From Micromonospora sp. M71_S20 (GTDB taxonomy: Bacteria > Actinomycetota > Actinomycetes > Mycobacteriales > Micromonosporaceae): a stretch of 64,000 bases of DNA. The notes beneath the pieces are model-generated. The model was given only the letters and a program-made list of their open reading frames with translations, was not told where the DNA came from and ran no database searches. Position 1 is the stretch's first letter. Every line of letters starts with the position of its first letter. The translations under genes were made by a program, and so were the position numbers. Below, in pieces: positions 8,486 through 17,419 of the stretch. The stretch spans positions 124,001-188,000 of the forward strand of contig NZ_RCCV01000005.1 in NCBI RefSeq assembly GCF_003664255.1. The letters run 5' to 3'.

Positions 8486-9442
8486 ATGCTCAGATCGGTC
8501 GCCGTCCTCGCCCTGGACCAGGTCGCCACGTTCGAACTCGGGGTCCTCGCCGAGGTCTTCGGGACCGACCGCACCGCCGACGGGTTCCCCGGCCACCGCT
8601 TCCACGTGTGCAGCCCCGACGGGGCCCCGGTCCGCACCTCGTCGGGTTTCCACCTGACCCCGCACGCCGACCTCGGCCCCATGGAGGAGGCCGACCTGGT
8701 CGCCGTCCCGGCCCACCACGGCACCGTCGTGCCGGCCACGGTGCTCGCCGCGCTGCGCCGCGCCGCCGACCGGGGGGCGTACGTGTTCAGCGTCTGCTCC
8801 GGCGCGTTCGTGCTGGGCGAGGCCGGCCTGCTCGACGGCCGGGAGTGCACCACCCACTGGCGGTACGTCGACGAACTGCAACGCCGCCACCCGACCGCCC
8901 GGGTCCGGTGCAACTCGCTCTATGTGCAGGACGACCGGCTGCTCACCAGCGCCGGCACGGCCGCCGGCATCGACGCCTGCCTGCACCTGATCCGCCAGGA
9001 GCACGGCTCGGCGACGGCCACCCGGCTGGCCCGCCGGATGGTGGTCCCCCCGCACCGCGACGGCGGGCAGGCGCAGTACATCGAGGCGCCCATCCCCGCG
9101 ACCCCCGAGGCGCCGACGCTGGAGCCGGTGCTGGAATGGCTGATGGGGCACCTGGACCGCCCGGTCACCGTCGACGAGCTGGCCGCCCGGGCGGAGATGT
9201 CCCCGCGCACGTTCGCCCGGCGGTTCCGCGCCGAGACCGGCACCACGCCGCACGACTGGCTGACCAACCAGCGGGTGCTGCTGGCCCGGCGGCTGCTGGA
9301 GGAGACCGGGCTCAGCGTCGAGGCCGTCGCCGACCGGGCCGGCTTCGGCGACTCGGCGGCGCTGCGGCACCACTTCACCCGCCGGGTCGGCGCCACCCCG
9401 CACACCTACCGGACCACCTTCCGCGACCGGGTGGGGGCCTGA
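8486..9442 (+). CDS. GlxA-family transcriptional regulator (DJ-1/PfpI + AraC HTH)
   Basis: 318 residues. N-terminal class I glutamine amidotransferase-like domain (about 1-190) with the nucleophile-elbow motif VCSGAFVLGEAGLL, then a C-terminal AraC double helix-turn-helix (about 215-312; SPRTFARRFRAETGTTP and the second helix FGDSAALRHHF). These proteins bind DNA in response to an unknown ligand sensed by the DJ-1-like domain. I took ATG 8486 because it follows a TACTCT hexamer by 6 nt. It converges with the ggt gene, with a 21-bp gap; the target genes are unknown. Confidence 0.9.
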   Translation: MLRSVAVLALDQVATFELGVLAEVFGTDRTADGFPGHRFHVCSPDGAPVRTSSGFHLTPHADLGPMEEADLVAVPAHHGTVVPATVLAALRRAADRGAYVFSVCSGAFVLGEAGLLDGRECTTHWRYVDELQRRHPTARVRCNSLYVQDDRLLTSAGTAAGIDACLHLIRQEHGSATATRLARRMVVPPHRDGGQAQYIEAPIPATPEAPTLEPVLEWLMGHLDRPVTVDELAARAEMSPRTFARRFRAETGTTPHDWLTNQRVLLARRLLEETGLSVEAVADRAGFGDSAALRHHFTRRVGATPHTYRTTFRDRVGA

Positions 9443-9463
9443 GCCCCCGGGTCGACGGCGAGG

Positions 9464-11104
9464 TCACCAGCCGAGCATCCCACCGCCCACCCGGGGCTCC
9501 GAGCCGACGACGTAGCCGCCCTCCGGCAGCCGCCAGATCGCCTGCCCGTGCCCGAAGACCCCCGGCTCGTCCGCGACGGCGATCTCGTGGCCCCGGGCCC
9601 GCAGCTCGGCGACCGCGGCCCGGCCCTCGGCGGTGGCGACCAACTCCGACTCGACCAGCACGGACCGGCCGGCGTGCCAGTACCAGCGCGGCGCGTCCAA
9701 CGCCGCCTGCGGGTCGAGCCCGCCGTCCAGCGTCGCCGAGACCAGCTGCACGTGCCCCTGCGGCTGCATGTGCCCGCCCATCACCCCGAACGGACCCACC
9801 GGCCGGCCGTCGCGGGTCAGGAAGCCGGGAATGATCGTGTGGTAGGGCCGCTTCGCCGGCCCCACCACGTTGGGGTGGGCGGGGTCCAGGCGGAACCCGA
9901 GCCCTCGGTTCTGCAAGGCGAAGCCGTGCCCGGGCAGCACCACGCGGGAGCCGAACGCCAGGTAGGTCGACTGGATCAGGCTGACCATCATGCCGCCGGC
10001 GTCGGCGGTGCAGAGATAGACCGTGCCGCCGCGCTCCGGGTCGCCTGCGGTCGGCTCCCCGGCCCGCTCGGTGATCAGCGCGCGGCGGGCCGCCGCGTAC
10101 GCCGGCGAGAGCAGCGCCTGCGTCGGCACCGGCACCCGCTCCGGGTCGGCGACGTGGGCGTGCGCGTCGGCGAAGCCGAGCTTCATCGCCTCGATCTGCC
10201 GGTGCAGCCGCTCGGTGAGCGGCAGCCCGGCGAGGTCGGCCCCGTCGAGGATGTGCAGCGCCAGCAGCGCCGCCAGGCCCTGCCCGTTGGGCGGCAGCTC
10301 CCAGACCTCGTGGCCCCGGTAGCGGGCGGACACGGGGGTCACCCAGGTCGAGGCGTGCCGGGCCAGGTCGTCGCCGGTGAGCAGGCCGCCGGTGCGGGCC
10401 GCGTGCGCGGCCAGCGCCTCCGCGATCCCGCCCCGGTAGAAGTCATCCGCCCCGGTGTCGGCGATCAGCCGCAGGGTCCGCGCCGCGTCCGGGTTGCGCC
10501 AGCGTTCCCCGGCCCGGGGCGCCCGGCCGCCGGGCGCGAACACGCGGTCGAACTCGGCGAACTCCGCACCGGTCGGGCCGGGCGCGGCGAGCGCGCGCGA
10601 CCAGATCCCCGCCACGCCGGGGGAGACCGGGTGACCGTGCTCGGCGTAGCCGATCGCGTCGGCGAAGAGATCCGCGAAGGGCAGCGAGCCGAACCGGTCG
10701 TGCAGGTCGCGCCAGCCGGCCGGCGCGCCGGGCACGGTCACCGGCAGCCAGCCTCGGGCGGGCATCGCCGCCCCCACCCGCTGCGCGCCGCCCAGGGAAT
10801 CGACCGGGGTCGCGCCGCGCCCCCCGGTCGCGCCGAGCACGAGCTCGCGGGTCAGGGCCGCCGGGGACCGGCCGGAGGCGTTGAGGCCGTGCAGCCGCTC
10901 GCCGTCCCAGACGATCGCGAACAGGTCGCCGCCGATGTCGTTGGAGGGGGGCTGCACCACGGTCAGGGTGATCGCGGTGGCCAGGGCCGCGTCGACGGCG
11001 TTGCCGCCGCGTCGCAGCACGGCCAGGCCGGCCGCCGCGGCCAGCGGCTGGCTCGTCGCCACCGCGCCGTGCGGCGCGAAGAGCGGCTGTCGGGGGTACG
11101 CCAT
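9464..11104 (-). CDS. ggt: Gamma-glutamyltransferase family protein
   Basis: Ntn hydrolase that transfers or hydrolyses gamma-glutamyl groups, made as a precursor that cleaves itself into two subunits. 546 residues. The autoprocessing Thr is in ERGGTVYLCTADAGG, where the T after GG begins the small subunit (about residue 358). Upstream NGQGLAALLALHILD and downstream GVMGGHMQPQGHVQL match the family. No signal peptide is visible, so it may be cytosolic, as in the YwrD-like subgroup. It is inserted between hpt and tilS, which are adjacent in relatives. Confidence 0.9.
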   Translation of the reverse strand: MAYPRQPLFAPHGAVATSQPLAAAAGLAVLRRGGNAVDAALATAITLTVVQPPSNDIGGDLFAIVWDGERLHGLNASGRSPAALTRELVLGATGGRGATPVDSLGGAQRVGAAMPARGWLPVTVPGAPAGWRDLHDRFGSLPFADLFADAIGYAEHGHPVSPGVAGIWSRALAAPGPTGAEFAEFDRVFAPGGRAPRAGERWRNPDAARTLRLIADTGADDFYRGGIAEALAAHAARTGGLLTGDDLARHASTWVTPVSARYRGHEVWELPPNGQGLAALLALHILDGADLAGLPLTERLHRQIEAMKLGFADAHAHVADPERVPVPTQALLSPAYAAARRALITERAGEPTAGDPERGGTVYLCTADAGGMMVSLIQSTYLAFGSRVVLPGHGFALQNRGLGFRLDPAHPNVVGPAKRPYHTIIPGFLTRDGRPVGPFGVMGGHMQPQGHVQLVSATLDGGLDPQAALDAPRWYWHAGRSVLVESELVATAEGRAAVAELRARGHEIAVADEPGVFGHGQAIWRLPEGGYVVGSEPRVGGGMLGW

Positions 11105-11172
11105 GCGCCATGTCTACCGCCTCCCGGCGGATCCCGCGGCCCCGGAACGGGCCCCGTTTCCCGGCGAGTGGA

Positions 11173-12165
11173 TCAGCGGGGGCCGATGGCGGCGAGCCGG
11201 CCGTCGCGGCGCAGCACCCGCAGCCCGCCCGGCAGGTGCGCCGCCCCCTGCCCCCGCCAGCCGGTGACCAGCGTGTCCAGCGCGGTCACGTGTCGGTGCG
11301 ACAGGGCGGCCGGCGGGGCACCCAGCTCCCGGGCCCAGGCGTGCAGCACCCGGCCGCGCACCGCGGGCGGGAGTTCGGCCAGCGCCCGTACCGCGAGCCC
11401 GCCGTCGGGATGGCGGACGTCGGCCAGCGCGGCGTCGGCCATCTCGTCGAGGACGGCGTTGTCCGCCGCCACCAGCCGGGCGGTCCGGGCCAGGTTGTCC
11501 AGCACCCCCGGCCCGAGCGCGCGGACCAGGGCGGGCAGCAGGTCGGCCCGGACGCGGGCCCGGGCGTACGACGGGTCGGCGTTGTGCGGGTCCTCCCAGG
11601 GGTTCAGCCCGAGCACCGCGCACGCCGTGCGGGTCTGCTCCCGGCCGACCTCCAGCAGCGGGCGCAGCAGCGGCACCCCGTCGAGGTCCCGTCGGGCGGG
11701 CATCCCGGCCAGCCCGCGCGGGCCGGCGCCCCGGGCGAGCGCGAGCAGCACGGTCTCCGCCTGGTCGTCGCGGGTGTGCCCGGTGAGCAGGGCCGCCGCC
11801 CCGAGCCGGTTGGCCACCTCGACGAGCGCCCGGTAGCGGGCCTCGCGGGCGGCCGCCTCGGGCCCGCCCGGTCGCCCGGCCACCTCCACCCGTACCGACT
11901 CGACCGGGGCCAGGCCGACCTCGCGGGCCCAGTTCACCACCGCCGCGGCCCGCCGTGCCGAGCCCTCCTGGAGGCCGTGGTCGACCGTCACCAGGCCGGC
12001 GGCACGACCCGTCCGGGGCGCCACGAACGCGGTGGCGGCGGCCAGCGCGAGCGAGTCCGCGCCGCCCGAGCAGGCGACCAGCACCGGTCCCCCGGACGGC
12101 AGGTCGGCCAGCGCGCGGCGGACCGCGACCCGGATCGCGGCCACCGGCGGGGCGAGCGCGGCCAC
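11173..12165 (-). CDS. tilS: tRNA(Ile)-lysidine synthase
   Basis: Adds lysine to C34 of tRNA-Ile(CAU) so that it reads AUA. 330 residues from GTG 12165. The PP-loop SGGADS is at 33-38, with the downstream TGHTRDDQAETVLL motif. It is shorter than E. coli TilS (~430), as in other actinobacteria, which have a reduced C-terminal region. The GTG lies 10 nt after the stop of the metalloprotease gene, so the two are probably co-transcribed. Confidence 0.95.
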   Translation of the reverse strand: MAALAPPVAAIRVAVRRALADLPSGGPVLVACSGGADSLALAAATAFVAPRTGRAAGLVTVDHGLQEGSARRAAAVVNWAREVGLAPVESVRVEVAGRPGGPEAAAREARYRALVEVANRLGAAALLTGHTRDDQAETVLLALARGAGPRGLAGMPARRDLDGVPLLRPLLEVGREQTRTACAVLGLNPWEDPHNADPSYARARVRADLLPALVRALGPGVLDNLARTARLVAADNAVLDEMADAALADVRHPDGGLAVRALAELPPAVRGRVLHAWARELGAPPAALSHRHVTALDTLVTGWRGQGAAHLPGGLRVLRRDGRLAAIGPR

Positions 12166-12175
12166 GGGCGTGCGG

Positions 12176-13246
12176 TCAGCCGAGGGTCGGGGCCGGGCCG
12201 ACCGGCCCGTGCACCCGCGCCACCCAGGCGTCCGGGTCTCCCAGCTCCTCCAGCCGGGGCAGGGTGAGCGGCGAAGCGAAGATCTTGTTGAAGCCCGCCA
12301 TGCCGACCCGGTCCACGACGCCGTGCACGAACTTGCGGCCCTCGGCGTACTGGCGCATCTTGACCTCGATGCCGAGCAGCCGGCGGATGGCCTTCTCCAG
12401 CGGGTTCCCGGCCTCCCGGCGCCGGTTGAACGCCGCCCGGATCTGCTCGACGCTCGGGACCACCTGGGGGCCGACGCCGTCCATGACGAACTCGGCGTGC
12501 CCCTCCAGCAGGGTCATCAACGCGGTGAGCCGGTCCAGCACGGCCCGCTGCCCCGGAGTCTGGACGATGTCCAGCACGCTGGTGCGGCTCTCCGGGTCCT
12601 TCACCGCGTCCGAGAGCGTGGCCACGCCCCGGCGCAGCCGCTCCAGCAGGTGCTCGCCGCCGCTGGACGACGCGTCCACGAAGGCCTGCACCTCGCTGAG
12701 GAAGTACGCCCGCATCCACGGCACGGCGGTGAACTGGGTGCGGTGGGTCACCTCGTGCAGGCAGACCCAGAGCCGGAAGTCACGCGGGTCGGCCCCGAGC
12801 CTGCGCTCCACCTCGACGATGTTCGGCGCGACCAGCAGCAGCTGCCCCGGGTCGGCGGAGAAGACCTCGTACTGGCCGAGGACCCGGCCGGAGAGGTACG
12901 CCAGCACGGTGCCGGCCTGCACGCCGGTGACCCGGGAGCCGATCGCCTCGGTCAGCGCCCCCGGCTGCTTGTCCTTGGTGAGCCGGCCGACCAACGGGGT
13001 GATCACCTCGCGCAGGCCGGCGATGTTGGTCGCCGCCCAGTCCCGCCGGTCCACCACCCGCACGGGCGGGTGGGAGACCTGCGAACGCAGCCCTGTGTAG
13101 TCCGCGACGTGCCCGGCCGCCTCGTCGGTCAGCCGCCGCAGCTCAACGACCACGTCGGTGGCCTCGGCGTACGACACCCGGGGGCCCGACTTGCTCAGTG
13201 CCCCCGCGGTCGCGGCGGCCAGATCCCAGTCCACGAACTGCGCCAT
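12176..13246 (-). CDS. Zinc-dependent metalloprotease-like protein (F420-biosynthesis-associated family)
   Basis: 356 residues starting MAQFVDWDLAAATA. It carries HEVTH (about 164-168), the HExxH zinc motif, and a second Glu/Arg-rich helix. It belongs to the actinobacterial family often annotated as putative hydrolase or F420-biosynthesis-associated protein (ortholog Rv3626c by position); its substrate is not established. I preferred ATG 13246 over GTG 13255 because a TACGGT -10-like hexamer overlaps the GTG. tilS follows after 10 nt and dacB precedes, as in mycobacteria. Confidence 0.85.
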   Translation of the reverse strand: MAQFVDWDLAAATAGALSKSGPRVSYAEATDVVVELRRLTDEAAGHVADYTGLRSQVSHPPVRVVDRRDWAATNIAGLREVITPLVGRLTKDKQPGALTEAIGSRVTGVQAGTVLAYLSGRVLGQYEVFSADPGQLLLVAPNIVEVERRLGADPRDFRLWVCLHEVTHRTQFTAVPWMRAYFLSEVQAFVDASSSGGEHLLERLRRGVATLSDAVKDPESRTSVLDIVQTPGQRAVLDRLTALMTLLEGHAEFVMDGVGPQVVPSVEQIRAAFNRRREAGNPLEKAIRRLLGIEVKMRQYAEGRKFVHGVVDRVGMAGFNKIFASPLTLPRLEELGDPDAWVARVHGPVGPAPTLG

Positions 13247-13253
13247 GCACCCC

Positions 13254-13259
13254 ACCGTA
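13254..13259 (-). promoter_or_regulatory. -10 element before the metalloprotease gene
   Basis: TACGGT on the minus strand, 7 nt before ATG 13246; consistent with a leaderless transcript. Confidence 0.4.
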
Positions 13260-13411
13260 CCCGCGCCGCGACACCCCGGCCCGGGCTCGCGTCCGGCGAT
13301 CGACGCCGGTCCGCCCGACGGCGGTCCCGTCCGGGGCCGGCGCTGCGCGCCGCCCGAGGCCGGCTCCGCGCGGTGGCGGTGCCGTCCAGTAGTGGTGCCG
13401 TGCGGTGGCGG

Positions 13412-15223
13412 TCAGCGGCAGCCGCAGCCGGCCAGGGCGGCGCCGATCCGGTCCAGCGCTCCCCGGGCGGCCGTCAGCCCGTCGGGGGGCACCGCGTCGG
13501 TGAGCACCGCGAAGGTGAGCAGCCGCCCGTCCGCCGTGCTGACCAGGCCGGCGATGGCGTGCACCTTGGTCAACGTCCCGGTCTTGGCCCGGACCACCCC
13601 GGCGCCGGCCTTCGTCGCCGCCGTCTCGTAGCGGTCGGCGAGGGTCCCGGACCAGTCGGCGACGGGCAGGCCGCCGAAGATCGCGGCCAGCTCGGGACGG
13701 CTGCCGTCGCCGGCGAGCGCGATCAGGTCGGTGAGCAGCGAGGGGCTGATCCGGTTGCTGCGCGACAGGCCGCTGCCGTCGGCGAGGGTGAGTTCGTCGG
13801 CCGGCAGGCCCAGCTCCCCGGCCACGGCGTCCATCGCCGCCCCGGCGCCGGCGAACGAGGCGGGCTGGTTGCGGGCCAACGCGACCTGTCGGGCCAGCGC
13901 CTCGGCGACGATGTTGTCGCTGTCGCTGATCATGACGTCGACCAGCCGGACCATCGGCAGGGACTCCACCCTGCCCAGCTCCGCGCCGGGCCCCGGGGCG
14001 GCGGCGGGGGTCGCGCCGGCAGTGGGGGCGGTGCCGCGGGCGACCGCGCCGGCCGGCACGCCGAGCAGCCGGGCGAAGGCCCGGCCGGCCGCGAGATCCG
14101 GTTGGGCCACCCGCTCGGCCCAGTGGTTGCCGGCCGCCTCGTCCTTCTTCGCGCGGGTCACGTCGCTGCGGGCCCCGTCGGTCATCAGCGCCGTGATCGC
14201 GCCGCCGTAGCCGCCGGTGGGGATGTCGTCGTCCCAACCCGGCTCAAAGACCGGGCCGGAGTAGAGCGACGAGTCGACGGTCACCTTCGTCGGCTTCGTG
14301 CCACCGAGAGCCGCGCGCACCTGGGCGGCGAGGTCGTCCAGGCGGGCCGCGCCCGGGTAGAAGCCCTTCTTGTCGACCGCCAGCGTGGGGTCGCCACCGC
14401 CGACGATCACCACCTCTCCGGGGGCCGCGCCGGCGACCGCCCGGGTCGGGATGCGGTACGCCGGACCGCGCGCGGCGAGCACCGTGACGCCGGTGACCAG
14501 CTTGGTCACCGAGGCGGGCACCGTGGCGTCGTCCTCGCCCCGGCCGAAGAGCGGCTGGCCGGTGGTCACGTCGGCCACCGAGACGTGCACCCGGTCGCCG
14601 AGGGCGGGCACGCCGACGAGCGGGGCGAGCGCGGCGCGTACGCCCTCGGGGGTGGGCATCGGGGCGTTCGCGTCCGTGCCGGCCAGCACCTCGACGGGCG
14701 CCGGTTCCGCCACCGTCGCGGCGGCACCGCGACCGGCGGGCTCGTCGCCCAGCCAGTCCGCCACGGGTCCCGGCCGGACCACGGCGATCCCGACGGCGGC
14801 CAGCACCAGCACGAGCACCGCGGCCAGCACGACGGGCAGGGCCCGGCGGCGACGGGGGGCCGGCGCGGGCGGCGCGGCGGGGTCCGGGGCGCCGGGGCCG
14901 GGTGGCCCGCCGGCGGGCCGGTTCGCGGCGGCGGCCCAGAGATCGGTCGAACCCGACGAGATGTCCTGACCCGTCGGACCGGTCGCGCCGGCCTGACCGC
15001 CGGGACCGGGCTGACCGCCGGGACCGGCCGGGACACCGTTGCCCGGGGCGGCGATGCCCGGGGGTGGGCCGGGCGTCAGGTCGCGGTCGCCCGGGGACGC
15101 GGGCGGGTGGGGAAGGTGGGCGTCGGGCACCGGGAACCGCCCGGTCGCCCCGCCGGAAGCAGATCGACCGGTACCCGGTCCAGCGTCGGCATCCGGACGG
15201 TAGTGTGAATCTTCCCTCCCCAC
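13412..15223 (-). CDS. dacB: D-alanyl-D-alanine carboxypeptidase/endopeptidase (PBP4 type)
   Basis: 603 residues from GTG 15223, chosen for a strong GAGGAGG 5 nt upstream. Layout: a Pro/Gly-rich cytoplasmic tail of about 125 residues, one membrane anchor (about 129-152), then a class C penicillin-binding (peptidase S13) domain outside the cell. Active-site motifs: SVTK 238-241 (Ser238 nucleophile), SDN 435-437 and KTG 547-549. It trims peptidoglycan stem peptides and may cut cross-links. It is divergent from ppa and upstream of the metalloprotease-tilS pair, the same order as Rv3627c. Confidence 0.93.
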   Translation of the reverse strand: MGREDSHYRPDADAGPGTGRSASGGATGRFPVPDAHLPHPPASPGDRDLTPGPPPGIAAPGNGVPAGPGGQPGPGGQAGATGPTGQDISSGSTDLWAAAANRPAGGPPGPGAPDPAAPPAPAPRRRRALPVVLAAVLVLVLAAVGIAVVRPGPVADWLGDEPAGRGAAATVAEPAPVEVLAGTDANAPMPTPEGVRAALAPLVGVPALGDRVHVSVADVTTGQPLFGRGEDDATVPASVTKLVTGVTVLAARGPAYRIPTRAVAGAAPGEVVIVGGGDPTLAVDKKGFYPGAARLDDLAAQVRAALGGTKPTKVTVDSSLYSGPVFEPGWDDDIPTGGYGGAITALMTDGARSDVTRAKKDEAAGNHWAERVAQPDLAAGRAFARLLGVPAGAVARGTAPTAGATPAAAPGPGAELGRVESLPMVRLVDVMISDSDNIVAEALARQVALARNQPASFAGAGAAMDAVAGELGLPADELTLADGSGLSRSNRISPSLLTDLIALAGDGSRPELAAIFGGLPVADWSGTLADRYETAATKAGAGVVRAKTGTLTKVHAIAGLVSTADGRLLTFAVLTDAVPPDGLTAARGALDRIGAALAGCGCR

Positions 15224-15378
15224 GGCCCCCTCCTCGCCCCCGAAAATCTGCTTGGGTGACACTACTTCGGTCCGAACACTATGCGGCGGCCGGAGCCCGC
15301 GGGTGGGCATTCACCCGTGCGGGAGCGGCGTGCCGCTGGTTTCCGTTGGCCAGCGTGGGCAAACGAGGGAGCGTGCAG

Positions 15379-15885
15379 ATGGATTTCGACGTTACGGTTG
15401 AGATCCCCAAGGGTCACCGCAACAAGTACGAGGTCGACCACGCGACCGGCCGGATCCGGCTGGACCGTACCCTCTTCACCTCCACGCAGTACCCGGCCGA
15501 CTACGGCTTCATCGAGGGGACGCTGGGCGAGGACGGCGACCCGCTGGACGCGCTCGTGCTGGTCCCCGAGCCCACCTTCCCGGGCTGCCTGATCCGGTGC
15601 CGCACCATCGGCATGTTCCGGATGACGGACGAGAAGGGCGGCGACGACAAGGTCCTCTGCGTGCCCTACGAGGACCCGCGCCAGGAGCACCTGCGCGACA
15701 TCCACCACCTCGGCGAGTTCGACCGGCTGGAGATCCAGCACTTCTTCGAGGTCTACAAGGACCTGGAGCCCGGCAAGTCGGTCGAGGGCGCCACGTGGGT
15801 GGGGCGGATCGAGGCCGAGGCGGAGATCGTGGCGTCGTACCGGCGCGCCCGGGAGGCCGAGGCGCGCGGCGAGTCCGCGCACTGA
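15379..15885 (+). CDS. ppa: Inorganic pyrophosphatase
   Basis: Family I soluble pyrophosphatase, hydrolysing PPi to drive biosynthesis. 168 residues from ATG 15379, with GAGGGA 8 nt upstream. Metal and active-site residues lie in [25 protein letters not shown] (Asp cluster) and in the [14 protein letters not shown] region. The hexameric bacterial form is of this length. It is divergent from dacB; the 155-bp gap between them holds both promoters. It converges with eccD, with a shared hairpin. Confidence 0.97.
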   Translation: MDFDVTVEIPKGHRNKYEVDHATGRIRLDRTLFTSTQYPADYGFIEGTLGEDGDPLDALVLVPEPTFPGCLIRCRTIGMFRMTDEKGGDDKVLCVPYEDPRQEHLRDIHHLGEFDRLEIQHFFEVYKDLEPGKSVEGATWVGRIEAEAEIVASYRRAREAEARGESAH

Positions 15886-15902
15886 CCCGACCAGACCACC
15901 GA

Positions 15903-15941
15903 CGGGCCCGGGGCCGCTCAGCCGAGCAGCCCCCGGGCCCG
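15903..15941. terminator. Hairpin between ppa and eccD
   Basis: 11-bp perfect inverted repeat (CGGGCCCGGGG at 15903-15913, complement at 15931-15941) just after ppa. It reaches into the last codons of convergent eccD. Probable terminator for both. Confidence 0.55.
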
Positions 15942-17318
15942 TTCGTACAGGTCGAGCACCGCGCAGGCGACGGGCACCACCGACACCACCAGGGCGGTGT
16001 CGGTCAGGTCCGCGATCCGGCCGACGTACGGGGAGACCGGGCGGCGGGCGTACGTGGTGCCGGCGGCCACCGCCACGAGGGCCAGCGCCAGCCCGCCGAC
16101 GACCAGTGCGAGGCGGCCGGTCGGGCCGAGGCGCCCGACGAGCACGGCGCCCAGCACGGCGTACCCGGCGAGGCCGGCGGCGACGGTCGGCACCCGGTGA
16201 CGCAGGGACACGAACAGTCGGGAGCGCAGCAGCAGCACGGCCGCGGCGACCGCCACCAGCAGCCGGCCGGCCGTCCCGCCGGACAGGCACAGCACCACCG
16301 CGGCGGCGACCGCCAGCGCGGCGTGCCCGAGCAGCATCCCGGTGAGCATCTCCTCGGTGCGGGCCACCGCCGCGTAGACCCGGTCCCGGTCCGGCAGGTC
16401 ACGGGCCCCCTCGGCGCCGCCCGGCTCGCCGGTGGGCAGGGTGATCGGGGGCAGCGGCACCTTGCCGAGCCGGATGGCCAGCAGCGGGACCGCCCCCACG
16501 GCGAAGACCAGCACGCAGAGCAGGACCGCCGCCGTGCCGGCCGGGCCGAGCAGCAGTCCGCCGAGGGCCGCGAGCGCGCCCACGAACCCGGCGGTGGCGC
16601 CCGCCACGAAGACCCGCAGCCGGGTGGCGACGCCGACCAGCCCGAGCACCGACACCAGCAGCAGCGCCACCGACCCGGCGAGCAGCTCGGGCGCGCCGAT
16701 CCAGCGCAGCCCCGGGACCGGCCCGACCGGGTCGCCGGAGCTGACCGCCAGCGCGCCCGCCGCCGCCGCGTACGGCAGGGCGTAGCCGCCCAGGGTCGCG
16801 CCGGCCGGCCCGTCGGCGTGGGCGCGGGACGCCACCACCCCGGCGAGGGTGAGCAGGAGCGCCACCACGGCGGCGGCCGGCCAGGCGGACTCGTGCGCCG
16901 GCCCGCCGGCCGTCACGGCGAGCAGCCCGACGGCCAGCGGCACGGCGGCCCCGGCCAGGGCGGCGGCCCGGGTGGCGGCCGGTGACCAGGCCCCGCCGCG
17001 CCGCCGGGCGCCGTCGGCGATCGCCTCGACCACGTCGTCGTACTCCAGCTCGGGCCACTGCGCGCGGGCCGGCACGAGGTGCAGCACCTCGCCGTCGCGG
17101 ACCCCCTGCGGCAGCAGCGCCTGGGCGGTGGTCAGCACCGCGCCGTCGGTGCGCCGCAGCACCCAGCCGCCGTGCCGTTCGCCGTCGTCGGCGAGCCCCT
17201 CGCCGGCGTGCCGCAGCACCTCGGGCAGCAGCTCGGCCAGGGGCACCTGCTCGGGCAGCGCGACGTCGACCCGCCGCTGGGGGGCGCTGATGGTGACCCG
17301 GGCCAGCCCGATCGTCAT
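15918..17318 (-). CDS. eccD: Type VII secretion integral membrane protein EccD
   Basis: 466 residues. The N-terminal ~85 residues are a ubiquitin-like (YukD-type) cytosolic domain, followed by about eleven hydrophobic helices from residue ~110 to the end, interrupted by a charged cytoplasmic loop (GARDLPDRDRVYAAVARTEEM, about 320-340). This is the EccD topology; dimers of EccD form the membrane barrels of ESX secretion machines. It is divergent from eccC with a 101-bp shared control region. Confidence 0.9.
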   Translation of the reverse strand: MTIGLARVTISAPQRRVDVALPEQVPLAELLPEVLRHAGEGLADDGERHGGWVLRRTDGAVLTTAQALLPQGVRDGEVLHLVPARAQWPELEYDDVVEAIADGARRRGGAWSPAATRAAALAGAAVPLAVGLLAVTAGGPAHESAWPAAAVVALLLTLAGVVASRAHADGPAGATLGGYALPYAAAAGALAVSSGDPVGPVPGLRWIGAPELLAGSVALLLVSVLGLVGVATRLRVFVAGATAGFVGALAALGGLLLGPAGTAAVLLCVLVFAVGAVPLLAIRLGKVPLPPITLPTGEPGGAEGARDLPDRDRVYAAVARTEEMLTGMLLGHAALAVAAAVVLCLSGGTAGRLLVAVAAAVLLLRSRLFVSLRHRVPTVAAGLAGYAVLGAVLVGRLGPTGRLALVVGGLALALVAVAAGTTYARRPVSPYVGRIADLTDTALVVSVVPVACAVLDLYERARGLLG

Positions 17319-17419
17319 CGACTGATCTCCATCTCCGGCGGGGTTTGTGGCTGCGCGGACGACAGGACTTTACCTACCATGAGCCAGGCTCGGGTTACCG
17401 AGCGCTGTCAGGAGGTCGA

